NCBI RefSeq assembly: GCF_004348545.1
Contig: NZ_SMKL01000003.1
Location: forward strand, 62,001-126,000
Source: Jiangella ureilytica
GTDB taxonomy: Bacteria; Actinomycetota; Actinomycetes; Jiangellales; Jiangellaceae
Reading direction: 5' to 3'
Length of the DNA: 64,000 nucleotides
The translations under genes were made by a program, and so were the position numbers. The notes beneath the pieces were generated by a model, which was given only the letters and a program-made list of their open reading frames with translations, was not told the DNA's origin and did no database searches. This document shows positions 57,041 to 64,000 of the stretch, piece by piece (position 1 is the stretch's first letter; the number at the start of each line of letters is the position of its first letter).

Positions 57041-58873
57041 GTGAGGCTCGCCAGCTTTCTCGCCGAGGGCGTCGAACGGTGGGGATTCGTCATCGACGAG
57101 CCGGCGACCGGTCAGACGTGGGTGGTCGAACCCGCACGGGCCGAGGCCTTCCTCGTCCGGTACGCGTCGATCCCGTCCTCCGGCCTGGTCGCCAGTCGTC
57201 CCCGGTTCCTCGGGAACGACTGGCCGGCCACGCTCGTGGAGTTCCTCGCACTCGAGGACGACGGCATGGCGGCGTTGTCGCGGCTGACGGCGTACGTGGA
57301 GCGGTTCGTGGCACAGTCGGACGCGACGCTCCTGCCGAACGCCGGGCACGCGGTCGACGGCGTCGAGCTCCTGGCGCCGGTTCCCCGGCCGCGGCTCTAC
57401 TGGGGACTGGTCGCGAACGCTCCGTCGTTCGTACGCAACAAGCCGGCCATCCCCGTCGTCAACCTGTTCCCGCTCGGGCACCAACGCCCCCAGGGTGCGG
57501 CGATCGGCCCGGGAGCGGCGGTCACCTTCCGCAACGGCCACCATCTGCCGCTCATGGCCTACAACGTCGAGCTGGGCGTGGTGATCGGCACGGCCGGCCG
57601 GTACATCCCGTTGGAGCGGGCCATGGAACATGTCGCCGGCTACACCGTGGTGAACGACGTGTCCGGCACCTATTACTACGACATCGTTCCCGGCAACGCC
57701 GGACGCGGCTACTCGCTGCCGGAGCGCTACAGCGACTGGCTCTACCAGGCGACCGCCTCGTGGGGCGGGAAGAAGGCCGACACGCTCGCCCCCATGGGCC
57801 CGTACCTCGTGACGAAGGACGAGGTCGGCGATCCGTACGACCTGCTGATGTACACGCGGCAGTCCGGACGCACGCGGGACCGGGCCCACAGCGGAGCGAC
57901 GCTGCTCGGAATCGAGCGGGTGATCTCGTGGTACTCGTCCTTCGCTTCCCTGTATCCGGGCGACGTCATCCATTTCGCGACGATGGGGGTCGACGGGCTG
58001 CCGGTGTCCCCCGGCGACGCGGCCGACCCGCGGACGCTCCTCCAGGTCGAGATCGAGGACGTCGGCACGCTGGTGAACCCGGTGGTTCTGGCCGACGGCC
58101 CGGACCGCCCCGCCGTGCCCATGGCGTCACACCCGTCCTATGCGGTGCGCCAGGTCGCGGCCTCCGGCGCGTCGGTGCTCGAGTCGCCGCAGGCCTGGAC
58201 GGCCGGGGCGGCCCGGCACTTCTACACGTCGTTCGGCAACCATGAGACCGCCGAGCAGTCCGACGGGCTCGCCCGGCTCGAGGTGCCGCGATTCCTCAAC
58301 GGTCCCGCGAGCTCGTTGGGCGGTGGCGGTTCCGCGGTAGAGGTCCCGCCGCGCGCCACGGACCTCGTCGTGAGCATCGAGCTCGCCGTCGTGGTCCGTG
58401 CGCTGGCGGCCGAGGTGGAAGACGGCCGGGACCTCGTCCTCGGGTACGGACCCATGGTCTCGGTGTGCGACCGCTCGTTCGCCGACGCGGTCGTCGAGCC
58501 GGCCCGGACCGGTGAACGCGGCATCCCCGCCATGTACGGGCGGTGGGCCGACGGGTTCAACGTCGTCGGTGACGCGCTCGTCCCGCTGCCCGAGCACGAC
58601 TGGCGCGGCCGCGCCATGTCCCTGGAGGTCGGTGACCGGGTGGTGAGCGGATCGACGTCGGACTACCTCGCCGGACCGGGCGACCTGATCAGGACCATCT
58701 CCGCCATGATCACGCTGTTTCCCGGCGACGTCATCACCCTGGGGTCGACCGCGGCCCGGCTCGTCCTCACCCGCGACGAGTACGACGCCGGCGTCGTCGT
58801 CCGAGGCGGGATCGAGGGCCTCGGCGAGATCCGCGCCGACCTCGTGCCGCACGGATCGGCGGGACTCGCATGA
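57041..58873 (+). CDS. Double-domain fumarylacetoacetate hydrolase (FAH) family protein
   Basis: 610 residues, about twice the usual size. The first FAH fold (about 110-340) has YNVELGVVIGTAGRYI, GYTVVNDVSG and YPGDVIHFATMGV. The second (about 400-605) has VSIELAVVVRAL, LGYGPMVSVCDRSF and FPGDVITLGSTAA. FAH-fold enzymes hydrolyse or dehydrate 3-deoxy sugar acids and acylpyruvates, so a role on a sugar-acid intermediate is plausible. The GTG start has GAAGGGA upstream, 19 bp after the beta-helix gene; its stop overlaps the sulfatase start (ATGA). Confidence 0.85.
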   Translation: MRLASFLAEGVERWGFVIDEPATGQTWVVEPARAEAFLVRYASIPSSGLVASRPRFLGNDWPATLVEFLALEDDGMAALSRLTAYVERFVAQSDATLLPNAGHAVDGVELLAPVPRPRLYWGLVANAPSFVRNKPAIPVVNLFPLGHQRPQGAAIGPGAAVTFRNGHHLPLMAYNVELGVVIGTAGRYIPLERAMEHVAGYTVVNDVSGTYYYDIVPGNAGRGYSLPERYSDWLYQATASWGGKKADTLAPMGPYLVTKDEVGDPYDLLMYTRQSGRTRDRAHSGATLLGIERVISWYSSFASLYPGDVIHFATMGVDGLPVSPGDAADPRTLLQVEIEDVGTLVNPVVLADGPDRPAVPMASHPSYAVRQVAASGASVLESPQAWTAGAARHFYTSFGNHETAEQSDGLARLEVPRFLNGPASSLGGGGSAVEVPPRATDLVVSIELAVVVRALAAEVEDGRDLVLGYGPMVSVCDRSFADAVVEPARTGERGIPAMYGRWADGFNVVGDALVPLPEHDWRGRAMSLEVGDRVVSGSTSDYLAGPGDLIRTISAMITLFPGDVITLGSTAARLVLTRDEYDAGVVVRGGIEGLGEIRADLVPHGSAGLA

Positions 58874-60168
58874 CCACGACCGGGCGGCCCAACATCGTCC
58901 TGATCCACTGGCACGACGTCGGCACGCATCTCGGCGCGTACGGGCACAGCGACGTGCCCAGCCCTGCCGTCGACCGGCTGGCCGCCGAGGGTCTCCGCTT
59001 CGACCGGGCGTTCTGCACGACACCGCTCTGCAGCCCGGCCCGGGGGTCGTTGTTCACCGGCCGCTACCCGCACACGAACGGGCTGATGGGCCTGGTGAAC
59101 CAGGGATGGGAGTACCGTCCGGGCGAGCGGACCGCCCCGTCGCTGCTGTCCGAGCTCGGCTACCGGAGCGCGCTCATCGGTCAGCAGCACGAGAGCCGCG
59201 ACCCGTCCCGGCTGGGCTTCGACGAGGTGCATCCGTGGCCCGCGGGCGGGGCGCGGTGCGGCCCGGTGTCGGCGACGGCGGTGCAGTGGCTCGATGCCGC
59301 CCCGGCGGAGCCGTTCTTCCTGACGGTCGGCTTCTTCGAGACGCACCGCCCGTATCCGGCCGAGGAGTACCCGCCGGTGGACCCGGCGTCCGTCATTGTC
59401 CCGCCGTACCTGCCGGACAATCACCACACGCGGGAGGACCTGGCCGGCTTCCTCGGCTCTATCCGCGTGGCCGACGCCGCCACCGGCCGCGTCCTCGACG
59501 CCATCGACCGGGCCGGCCTTGCCGACTCCACCCTGGTCCTGTTCACCACCGACCACGGGATCGCGTACCCGCGGGCGAAGGGCACGTTGTACGACCCCGG
59601 CATCCGGGTGGCGTTCCTCGCCCGGCCACCGCGATCGTGGAACGTCGCGCCGGCGGTTCCGGACGGACTGCTCAGTCATGTGGACGTGCTGCCCACCCTG
59701 CTCGAGGTGGCCGGTGGCGAGGTCCCGCCGTTCGTCCATGGGCAGAGCTTCGCCGCCCTCCTTCGGGGCGAGCCCGGCCCGCGGCGCACCGAGATCTTCG
59801 CCGAGAAGAACTTCCACGACGAGTACGACCCGATCCGCGGCATCCGCACGGACCGGTACGCGTACATCCGCAACCTCGACCCGGGCACGCCGCCGCGGCT
59901 GTCAGGCGACATCGAACGCAGCCCGGTGCGGGCCGGCCTGGGTGCGGAGCACCTGCGGCCGCGCCCCGCCGAGGAGCTCTACGACCTCGGCGACGACCCG
60001 TGGGAGCTGCGCAATCTCGCCGACGACCGGTCGTACACCCAGGTGAAGGCCGGCCTCGCGGCGCGGCTCGAGGAGTGGATGACCGAGACGGACGACCCGG
60101 CGCTGGCCGGACCCGTGGCCGGCGCCGGCGCGACCCGCGCGCATCACGAGGACCCGGGGACACGATGA
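58870..60168 (+). CDS. Sulfatase, group I (formylglycine-dependent), cytosolic
   Basis: 432 residues. The maturation motif C-S-P-A-R (in PLCSPARGSLFTGR, about 54-67) is the site where Cys becomes formylglycine. GRYPHTNGLMG follows, then FFETHRPYP, and TTDHG as part of the metal site. The N-terminal metal segment reads HWHDVGTHLG rather than the commoner DDxG. It resembles N-sulfoglucosamine sulfohydrolase-like proteins, but substrate assignment is not safe. No signal peptide. Coupled on both sides (ATGA). Confidence 0.9.
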   Translation: MTTTGRPNIVLIHWHDVGTHLGAYGHSDVPSPAVDRLAAEGLRFDRAFCTTPLCSPARGSLFTGRYPHTNGLMGLVNQGWEYRPGERTAPSLLSELGYRSALIGQQHESRDPSRLGFDEVHPWPAGGARCGPVSATAVQWLDAAPAEPFFLTVGFFETHRPYPAEEYPPVDPASVIVPPYLPDNHHTREDLAGFLGSIRVADAATGRVLDAIDRAGLADSTLVLFTTDHGIAYPRAKGTLYDPGIRVAFLARPPRSWNVAPAVPDGLLSHVDVLPTLLEVAGGEVPPFVHGQSFAALLRGEPGPRRTEIFAEKNFHDEYDPIRGIRTDRYAYIRNLDPGTPPRLSGDIERSPVRAGLGAEHLRPRPAEELYDLGDDPWELRNLADDRSYTQVKAGLAARLEEWMTETDDPALAGPVAGAGATRAHHEDPGTR

Positions 60169-61436
60169 GCGACCAGCCGGCGACGCTGAGCCGGCCGAAC
60201 ATCGTCCTGGTGGTGATGGACGATCTCGGCTACGGCGACCTGAGCTGCATGGGCAACACGATCCTGCGCACGCCGCGGATCGACTCCGTGGCCGCCGACG
60301 GCATCACTCTGCGGCACATGTACGCGGCCTCGGCGGTGTGCACCCCGTCGCGTGCGGCGTTGTTGACTGGACGGTATCCGCAGCGGGTCGGGCTGCCGCG
60401 GGTCCTGACCCCGCGTGACGGCACCGGTTTGCCGGCATGGGAGTACACGCTGCCGGAAATGCTGCGCGACGCGGGCTACCGGACGGCGATGTTCGGCAAG
60501 TGGCACCTCGGGTGCCGGCCGGAGCACTATCCGACCCGGCACGGTTTCGACGAGTACGCCGGGCTGCTCTACAGCAACGACATGCATCCGGTCGAGCTGT
60601 TCGAGGGGGAGAAGATCTCCACTGCCGACGTCGACCAGGCGGCGTTGACCCGTGCCTACACCGATCAGGCCATCGACTTCGTCGAGCGGCAGGCCGGCCG
60701 GCCGTTCTTCGTCTACCTCGCACACACCATGCCGCACATCCCGCTGCACGTGGAGGATGAGTTCCGTGGGCGGTCGGCCGGCGGCAGGTACGGCGACGTC
60801 GTCGAGAGCCTGGACCACCACATCGGCCGCCTTCTCGACCGGCTCGACGACCTCGGCCTGTCCGACGACACGATCGTCATGATCACCAGCGACAACGGGC
60901 CGTGGTTCGAGGGCAGCACCGGCGGGCTGCGTGGTACCAAGCTGCACACCTACGAGGGCGGGATCCGGGTGCCGTTCGTCGCGCGGTGGCCGGGGCGGAT
61001 TCCGGCCGGCGCGGTGTCGGACGAGCCGGTGTGCCTGTTCGACCTGCTCCCGACCCTCGCCGGCATGGCCGGCGCAGCGGTGCCGCAGGACCGGCCGATC
61101 GACGGCGTCGACGTGTCCGCCGTCCTCGCCGGCGGATCGCAGCCGCAGCCGCGTCCGTTGTTCTTCTTCCATTGGTGGACGCTCAACGCGGTTCGATACG
61201 GTCGGTGGAAGCTCCACCTCGACCGGTTCCCCCGCGACCCGAACCGGGCCCAGGGCAAGGAGCTGCCGCAGCTGTTCGACCTCGAGCTCGACCCCGCGGA
61301 GACCTACGACCTGCGCCACGGCCGTCTCGACGTCCTCGAGCACCTCACCGGCCTGGCCGCGCATGTCGAGAAGGAGATCGACGCTCAGCGTCTCAACGCC
61401 GAAGCCCGTGCGGCGGGCCGGGCGAGCGTGCGGTAG
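60165..61436 (+). CDS. Arylsulfatase-A-like sulfatase, cytosolic
   Basis: 423 residues. Classic features are in order: VVMDDLGYGD (metal Asp pair), C-T-P-S-R in SAVCTPSRAALLTGRYPQRVG (formylglycine site, about 59-63), FGKWHLG, HIPLH, TSDNGPW and GTKLHTYEGGIRVPF. No signal peptide, so like its neighbour it must be matured and act in the cytosol. No formylglycine-generating enzyme is present in the window. Last gene of the operon, 18 bp from a convergent gene. Confidence 0.93.
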   Translation: MSDQPATLSRPNIVLVVMDDLGYGDLSCMGNTILRTPRIDSVAADGITLRHMYAASAVCTPSRAALLTGRYPQRVGLPRVLTPRDGTGLPAWEYTLPEMLRDAGYRTAMFGKWHLGCRPEHYPTRHGFDEYAGLLYSNDMHPVELFEGEKISTADVDQAALTRAYTDQAIDFVERQAGRPFFVYLAHTMPHIPLHVEDEFRGRSAGGRYGDVVESLDHHIGRLLDRLDDLGLSDDTIVMITSDNGPWFEGSTGGLRGTKLHTYEGGIRVPFVARWPGRIPAGAVSDEPVCLFDLLPTLAGMAGAAVPQDRPIDGVDVSAVLAGGSQPQPRPLFFFHWWTLNAVRYGRWKLHLDRFPRDPNRAQGKELPQLFDLELDPAETYDLRHGRLDVLEHLTGLAAHVEKEIDAQRLNAEARAAGRASVR

Positions 61437-61454
61437 TCCGCTCACCCGGCCCGC

Positions 61455-61682
61455 TCAGCGACCCTCGTGCTCCCGTTCCCGGCGGGCCTTCGCCGCGCCA
61501 CGACGCCGCTCGACACGGCCCAGCCATTCGTAGACCGCGTCATAACCCGCGATGCCGACCCCGACCAGGCCGAGGATCCCCGCGATCACCGCGATGGGAA
61601 CCAGTTCCAGCGCCACGCACAGCGCGGACACGACCAGGAGCCCCACACCGATACCGAGACTCCACCTTCCGAGGCCACTCAC
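61455..61682 (-). CDS. Small two-helix membrane protein
   Basis: 75 residues from the GTG at 61682. Two hydrophobic helices (about 8-28 and 30-50) and a basic, charged C-terminus (GRVERRRGAAKARREREH). No family recognised. The start is uncertain, as the frame is open 58 codons further upstream; the ribosome site is weak. Confidence 0.55.
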   Translation of the reverse strand: MSGLGRWSLGIGVGLLVVSALCVALELVPIAVIAGILGLVGVGIAGYDAVYEWLGRVERRRGAAKARREREHEGR

Positions 61683-62061
61683 GTCCCCACCGACTCTCCG
61701 GATCGCGCCACGAGGTCCATTGTCACGGACATCGTCACTGATCGGGGCTGAAGCGCACGGCATCGGCTCGCACGGTCCCGCCGCCGACGGCGAGGGTGAC
61801 CGGCCTGCCCTGTTGACAGGCGACTCGACGATCAGTGGCATCGATCGGAGGAGCATTCCGACGACGGCCGGGACCGAGCGGGCGACATCGCAGGCGGGCG
61901 ATCCGGGAGGCCGATGAGGTCGCGGAGCGCCGCCGGTGGGCGGCTCATGCGTGGCGTGCTCACATATGGCCCTCGGGCCGACCCATGACGTGCATGGGGA
62001 CGGACCACGCAGGCAGGACGCACCGGCCCCGCATCCGGTGTCTTACCGCCACGAAGGTCCC

Positions 62062-62091
62062 TTGACATGCAGCTGAGCGGCTGCCTATTCT
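62062..62091 (+). promoter_or_regulatory. Promoter of the ArsR-SRPBCC gene
   Basis: TTGACA (62062-62067), an 18-bp spacer and TATTCT (62086-62091), 62 nt upstream of the start. This is the closest match to the consensus in the window. Confidence 0.65.
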
Positions 62092-62126
62092 TCCATGACC
62101 GCAAAGGCAGCCGATTGGTTGCCTAT
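62079..62126. promoter_or_regulatory. ArsR operator candidates
   Basis: An inverted repeat GGCTGCC (62079-62085) / GGCAGCC (62106-62112) overlaps the -10 region, and a direct repeat TGCCTAT occurs at 62082-62088 and 62120-62126. Placement over the -10 and start region suits repression by the adjacent ArsR-type protein. Confidence 0.45.
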
Positions 62127-62153
62127 CCGGCGACGAGCCGATGAGGAACCGCG

Positions 62154-62945
62154 ATGGACGACGACGTGTTCAGGGCACTGGCCGACCCCAGCCGGCGGGC
62201 ACTGCTGGACACCCTGAACCGCGACAACGGCCAGACCCTGCGTCAGCTGTGCGCGGGCTTGGACATGGCCCGTCAGTCGGTCAGCAAGCACCTCGCCGTC
62301 CTCGAACAGGCCGGCCTCGTGACCACCGAGAGACGCGGCCGCGAGAAGCACCACTTCCTCAACGCCGAGCCGATCAACGCGATCGCCGACCGCTGGATCA
62401 GCCGCTACCACCGCGGGCGCGTGCAAGCGCTCGCCGACCTCAAGACGGCATTGGAGGCCGCTCCCGTGAGCGACACCGAGTTCACCTACACCACCTACAT
62501 CCGCACGACCCCCGAGACACTGTGGCGGGCGCTGACCGACCCGGCGTTCACCAGCCGCTACTGGGGCGCCACCTTCGACACCGACTGGACGACGGGCGCG
62601 CCGATGGTCTGGCACGAGGGCGGCGCGACGATCGCCGACGACGAGCAGCGGGTGCTCGAGGCGGAGCCCCACCGGCGGCTCTCCTACACCTGGCACACGT
62701 TCACGCCGGAGTTCGCCGCCGCGCACGACTTCGACCCGGCAGAGGTCGCGGAGTGGGCGAAGGAGCAGCGGTCCAAGGTCACCTTCACCATCGAGCCGGT
62801 GGGCGACATGGTCAAGCTGACGGTGGTCCACGACGGCTTCCCCTCCGGCAGTCAGGTGCTGAAGGGGATCACGGAGGGCTGGCCCGCGCTCATCGCCAGC
62901 CTGAAGACGCTGCTCGAGACCGGCGAGCCGCTTCCGGACGCCTGA
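62154..62945 (+). CDS. ArsR-type regulator fused to an SRPBCC/AHSA1 ligand-binding domain
   Basis: 263 residues. An ArsR winged helix (about 1-85: FRALADPSRRALLDTL ... DMARQSVSKHLAVLEQAGLV) is followed by an SRPBCC domain (about 110-260, FTYTTYIRTTPETLWRALTDPAF) with a hydrophobic cavity fold. There is no metal-binding Cys pair, so it is probably not a metal sensor; a small hydrophobic ligand is more likely. In other genomes the two parts are often separate neighbouring genes. ATG start with a GAGGAA site and a good promoter upstream. Confidence 0.9.
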   Translation: MDDDVFRALADPSRRALLDTLNRDNGQTLRQLCAGLDMARQSVSKHLAVLEQAGLVTTERRGREKHHFLNAEPINAIADRWISRYHRGRVQALADLKTALEAAPVSDTEFTYTTYIRTTPETLWRALTDPAFTSRYWGATFDTDWTTGAPMVWHEGGATIADDEQRVLEAEPHRRLSYTWHTFTPEFAAAHDFDPAEVAEWAKEQRSKVTFTIEPVGDMVKLTVVHDGFPSGSQVLKGITEGWPALIASLKTLLETGEPLPDA

Positions 62946-62992
62946 GCGGGCCGCCTTGTGTTCCGGCGCCGCGGCAAGCACGATGTGCCCCG

Positions 62993-63535
62993 ATGACCGA
63001 AGTGATGACCGAACCGAAGCACGTCACCATCGTGCAGCTCAACGAGGCCGCACTGACGGCGCTCGCCGACGGCGACATCGTCGCCGCCAACCAGGAGTCG
63101 CCCGTCGAGCTGACGCCCTACTGCGCGGGCTCGCACTGGAGCAGCGTGTGGCGCCGGCGCAGCGAGCAGGTCGCGACCGACCCCGCCAGCGCCGCCTGGA
63201 TCACCGGCATCGTGTGGGACGACGACCGCCGGCTCGTCGTCGGGCGCGCCGGCTTCCACGGCCCGCCCGACGGCGACGGGCGGGTCGAGGTGGGCTACGC
63301 CATCGACCCCGCTCACCGCCGCCGCGGGTACGCGCGCGCCGCCCTGGAGCTGATGCTCGACCGCGCCGCCCGCGACCCGCGGGTGCGGGTCGTCCGGGCC
63401 ACCGTCAGCCCCACCAACCTGGCCTCGCGCAACCTCGTCCGGCAGTACGGGTTCGTCGAGGTCGGCGAGCAGTGGGACGACGAGGACGGTGTCGAGACGA
63501 TCTACGAGCTCACGCCTGGCGGGGCGCGTACATGA
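62993..63535 (+). CDS. GNAT-family N-acetyltransferase
   Basis: 180 residues, RimJ/RimL-like. The acyl-CoA-binding segment [23 protein letters not shown] (R/Q-x-x-G-x-G/A) lies near 102-124, followed by the [14 protein letters not shown] beta-strand signature. Substrate unknown. The ATG at 62993 is chosen; another in-frame ATG lies four codons later. Its last 26 bp overlap the convergent YnfA-family gene. Confidence 0.87.
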   Translation: MTEVMTEPKHVTIVQLNEAALTALADGDIVAANQESPVELTPYCAGSHWSSVWRRRSEQVATDPASAAWITGIVWDDDRRLVVGRAGFHGPPDGDGRVEVGYAIDPAHRRRGYARAALELMLDRAARDPRVRVVRATVSPTNLASRNLVRQYGFVEVGEQWDDEDGVETIYELTPGGART

Positions 63536-63845
63536 TGATCGCGACGCCGATCAGGCAGACCAGCGCGCCGACGACGTCGTAGCGGTCCGGCCGGAACCCG
63601 TCGGCGATCATCGCCCAGGCCAGCGATCCGGCCACGAACACGCCGCCGTAGGCCGCGAGGATGCGGCCGAAGTGGGGGTCCGGCTGCAGCGTCGCCACGA
63701 ACCCGTACAGCCCGAGCGCGACCACGCCCGCGCCGGCCCACAGCAGGCCGCGATGCTCGCGTACGCCCTGCCAGACCAGCCAGGCGCCGCCGATCTCCGC
63801 GACGGCGGCGAGCACGAACAGGGCGATCGAGCGGACGACGGTCAT
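63510..63845 (-). CDS. YnfA/UPF0060-family small membrane protein
   Basis: 111 residues, four membrane helices. [42 protein letters not shown] and [20 protein letters not shown] are characteristic of the UPF0060 family, distant relatives of small multidrug transporters. The function is not established in most species. The ATG (MTVVRSI) starts the conserved part; the frame extends further upstream without support. Confidence 0.9.
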   Translation of the reverse strand: MTVVRSIALFVLAAVAEIGGAWLVWQGVREHRGLLWAGAGVVALGLYGFVATLQPDPHFGRILAAYGGVFVAGSLAWAMIADGFRPDRYDVVGALVCLIGVAIIMYAPRQA

Positions 63846-63915
63846 GGCCGCCACCCTAGGACCCGCGCCGGCCGCTCGCGGCGGTGTTGTCGGTGGTGAC
63901 CCGTACGCTGCCGCC

Positions 63916-64000
63916 ATGCCCATCCAGCTGATCAATCCGGCCGGTCTCCCCGTGCCGCAGGCGTACTCCCAGGTCGTCGTCGCCACCGGCTCGCGCCACG
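63916..64000 (+). CDS. RidA/YjgF-family protein, N-terminus only (cut by window edge)
   Basis: 28 codons are visible: [20 protein letters not shown] followed by VVATGS. This is the typical RidA/Rid-family N-terminus (xxNPxGLPxPxxYSQVVxxxG). Family members hydrolyse reactive enamine/imine intermediates from amino-acid metabolism. Active-site residues lie outside the window. Confidence 0.8.
   Translation, partial: MPIQLINPAGLPVPQAYSQVVVATGSRH

Larger units (their letters stand above)
61683..62153. other. 471-bp intergenic region upstream of the ArsR-SRPBCC gene
   Basis: No convincing gene. Its 3' end carries the promoter and repeats described separately. The rest (61690-62050) shows no clear repeat, RNA gene or operator. 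A promoter for the minus-strand small membrane protein should lie at its left end but is not evident. Confidence 0.5.

Noticed and set aside
61832-62104. A 90-codon minus-strand frame upstream of the ArsR gene.
   Set aside because: Low-complexity Arg/Pro/Ser composition, no ribosome site, overlaps the promoter and repeats of the ArsR-SRPBCC gene.

Overview
The window is very GC-rich chromosomal DNA from a Gram-positive actinobacterium. Signs of this are GTG starts, pervasive ATGA/GTGA gene overlaps, an EccC/WXG100 type VII secretion pair, paired clpP genes, and the gene set tig-clpP1-clpP2-clpX ... valS-folC-DUF4233 with ndk nearby. The genus cannot be fixed from this sequence; a Jiangella-like actinomycete is only a guess.

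Layout. (1) 1-4020, minus: the 5' part of an EccC-type FtsK/SpoIIIE ATPase, preceded by a WXG100 substrate gene with its own promoter. (2) 4280-13391, minus: a ten-gene Flp/Tad-like pilus operon (CpaB/SAF, CpaE-like, TadA ATPase, TadB, TadC, small pilin, two TadE-like, one TadG-like, and a large membrane protein with LysM and BTAD regions). (3) 13842-25020: ndk (plus), an AbiEi/DUF559-type gene bounded by two long palindromes, DUF4233-folC-valS (minus), a ketopantoate reductase-like gene (plus), then an MDR oxidoreductase, a GuaB1-type IMPDH homologue and a membrane metallophosphoesterase (minus). (4) 25154-40773, minus: an apparent catabolic island separating clpX from valS. It holds a PucR-type regulator, an N-succinylamino-acid racemase, a GNAT acyltransferase, an M20 deacylase, an S9-S12 fusion peptidase, a dipeptide-type ABC transporter and an N-acyl-D-amino-acid deacylase. 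(5) 40927-45731: clpX, clpP2, clpP1, tig, tRNA-Pro and tRNA-Gly. (6) 45930-46939, plus: a small coupled ORF and an alpha/beta hydrolase. (7) 47153-61436, plus: a LacI regulator, a complete peptide-type ABC importer, an FAD oxidoreductase, a Tat-exported beta-helix protein, a double-domain FAH protein and two sulfatases, nearly all coupled. (8) 61455-64000: a small membrane protein, an ArsR-SRPBCC regulator, a GNAT enzyme, a YnfA-family protein and the start of a RidA gene.

How the genes work together. Region 4 reads as uptake and stereochemical salvage of D-residue-containing peptides. The transporter imports peptides, the S9/S12 enzyme and the deacylase release amino acids, and the acyltransferase-racemase-deacylase trio could convert D- to L-amino acids. 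A shared operator-like motif precedes three of its transcription units. Region 7 reads as a dedicated uptake and catabolic pathway for a sulfated, probably glycan-derived ligand: an exported beta-helix protein, an importer, then cytosolic redox, FAH-type and desulfation steps. Its substrate is unknown. These two regions are the best candidates for undescribed systems. A third novelty is a family of 48-bp palindromes with a conserved core and differing arms.
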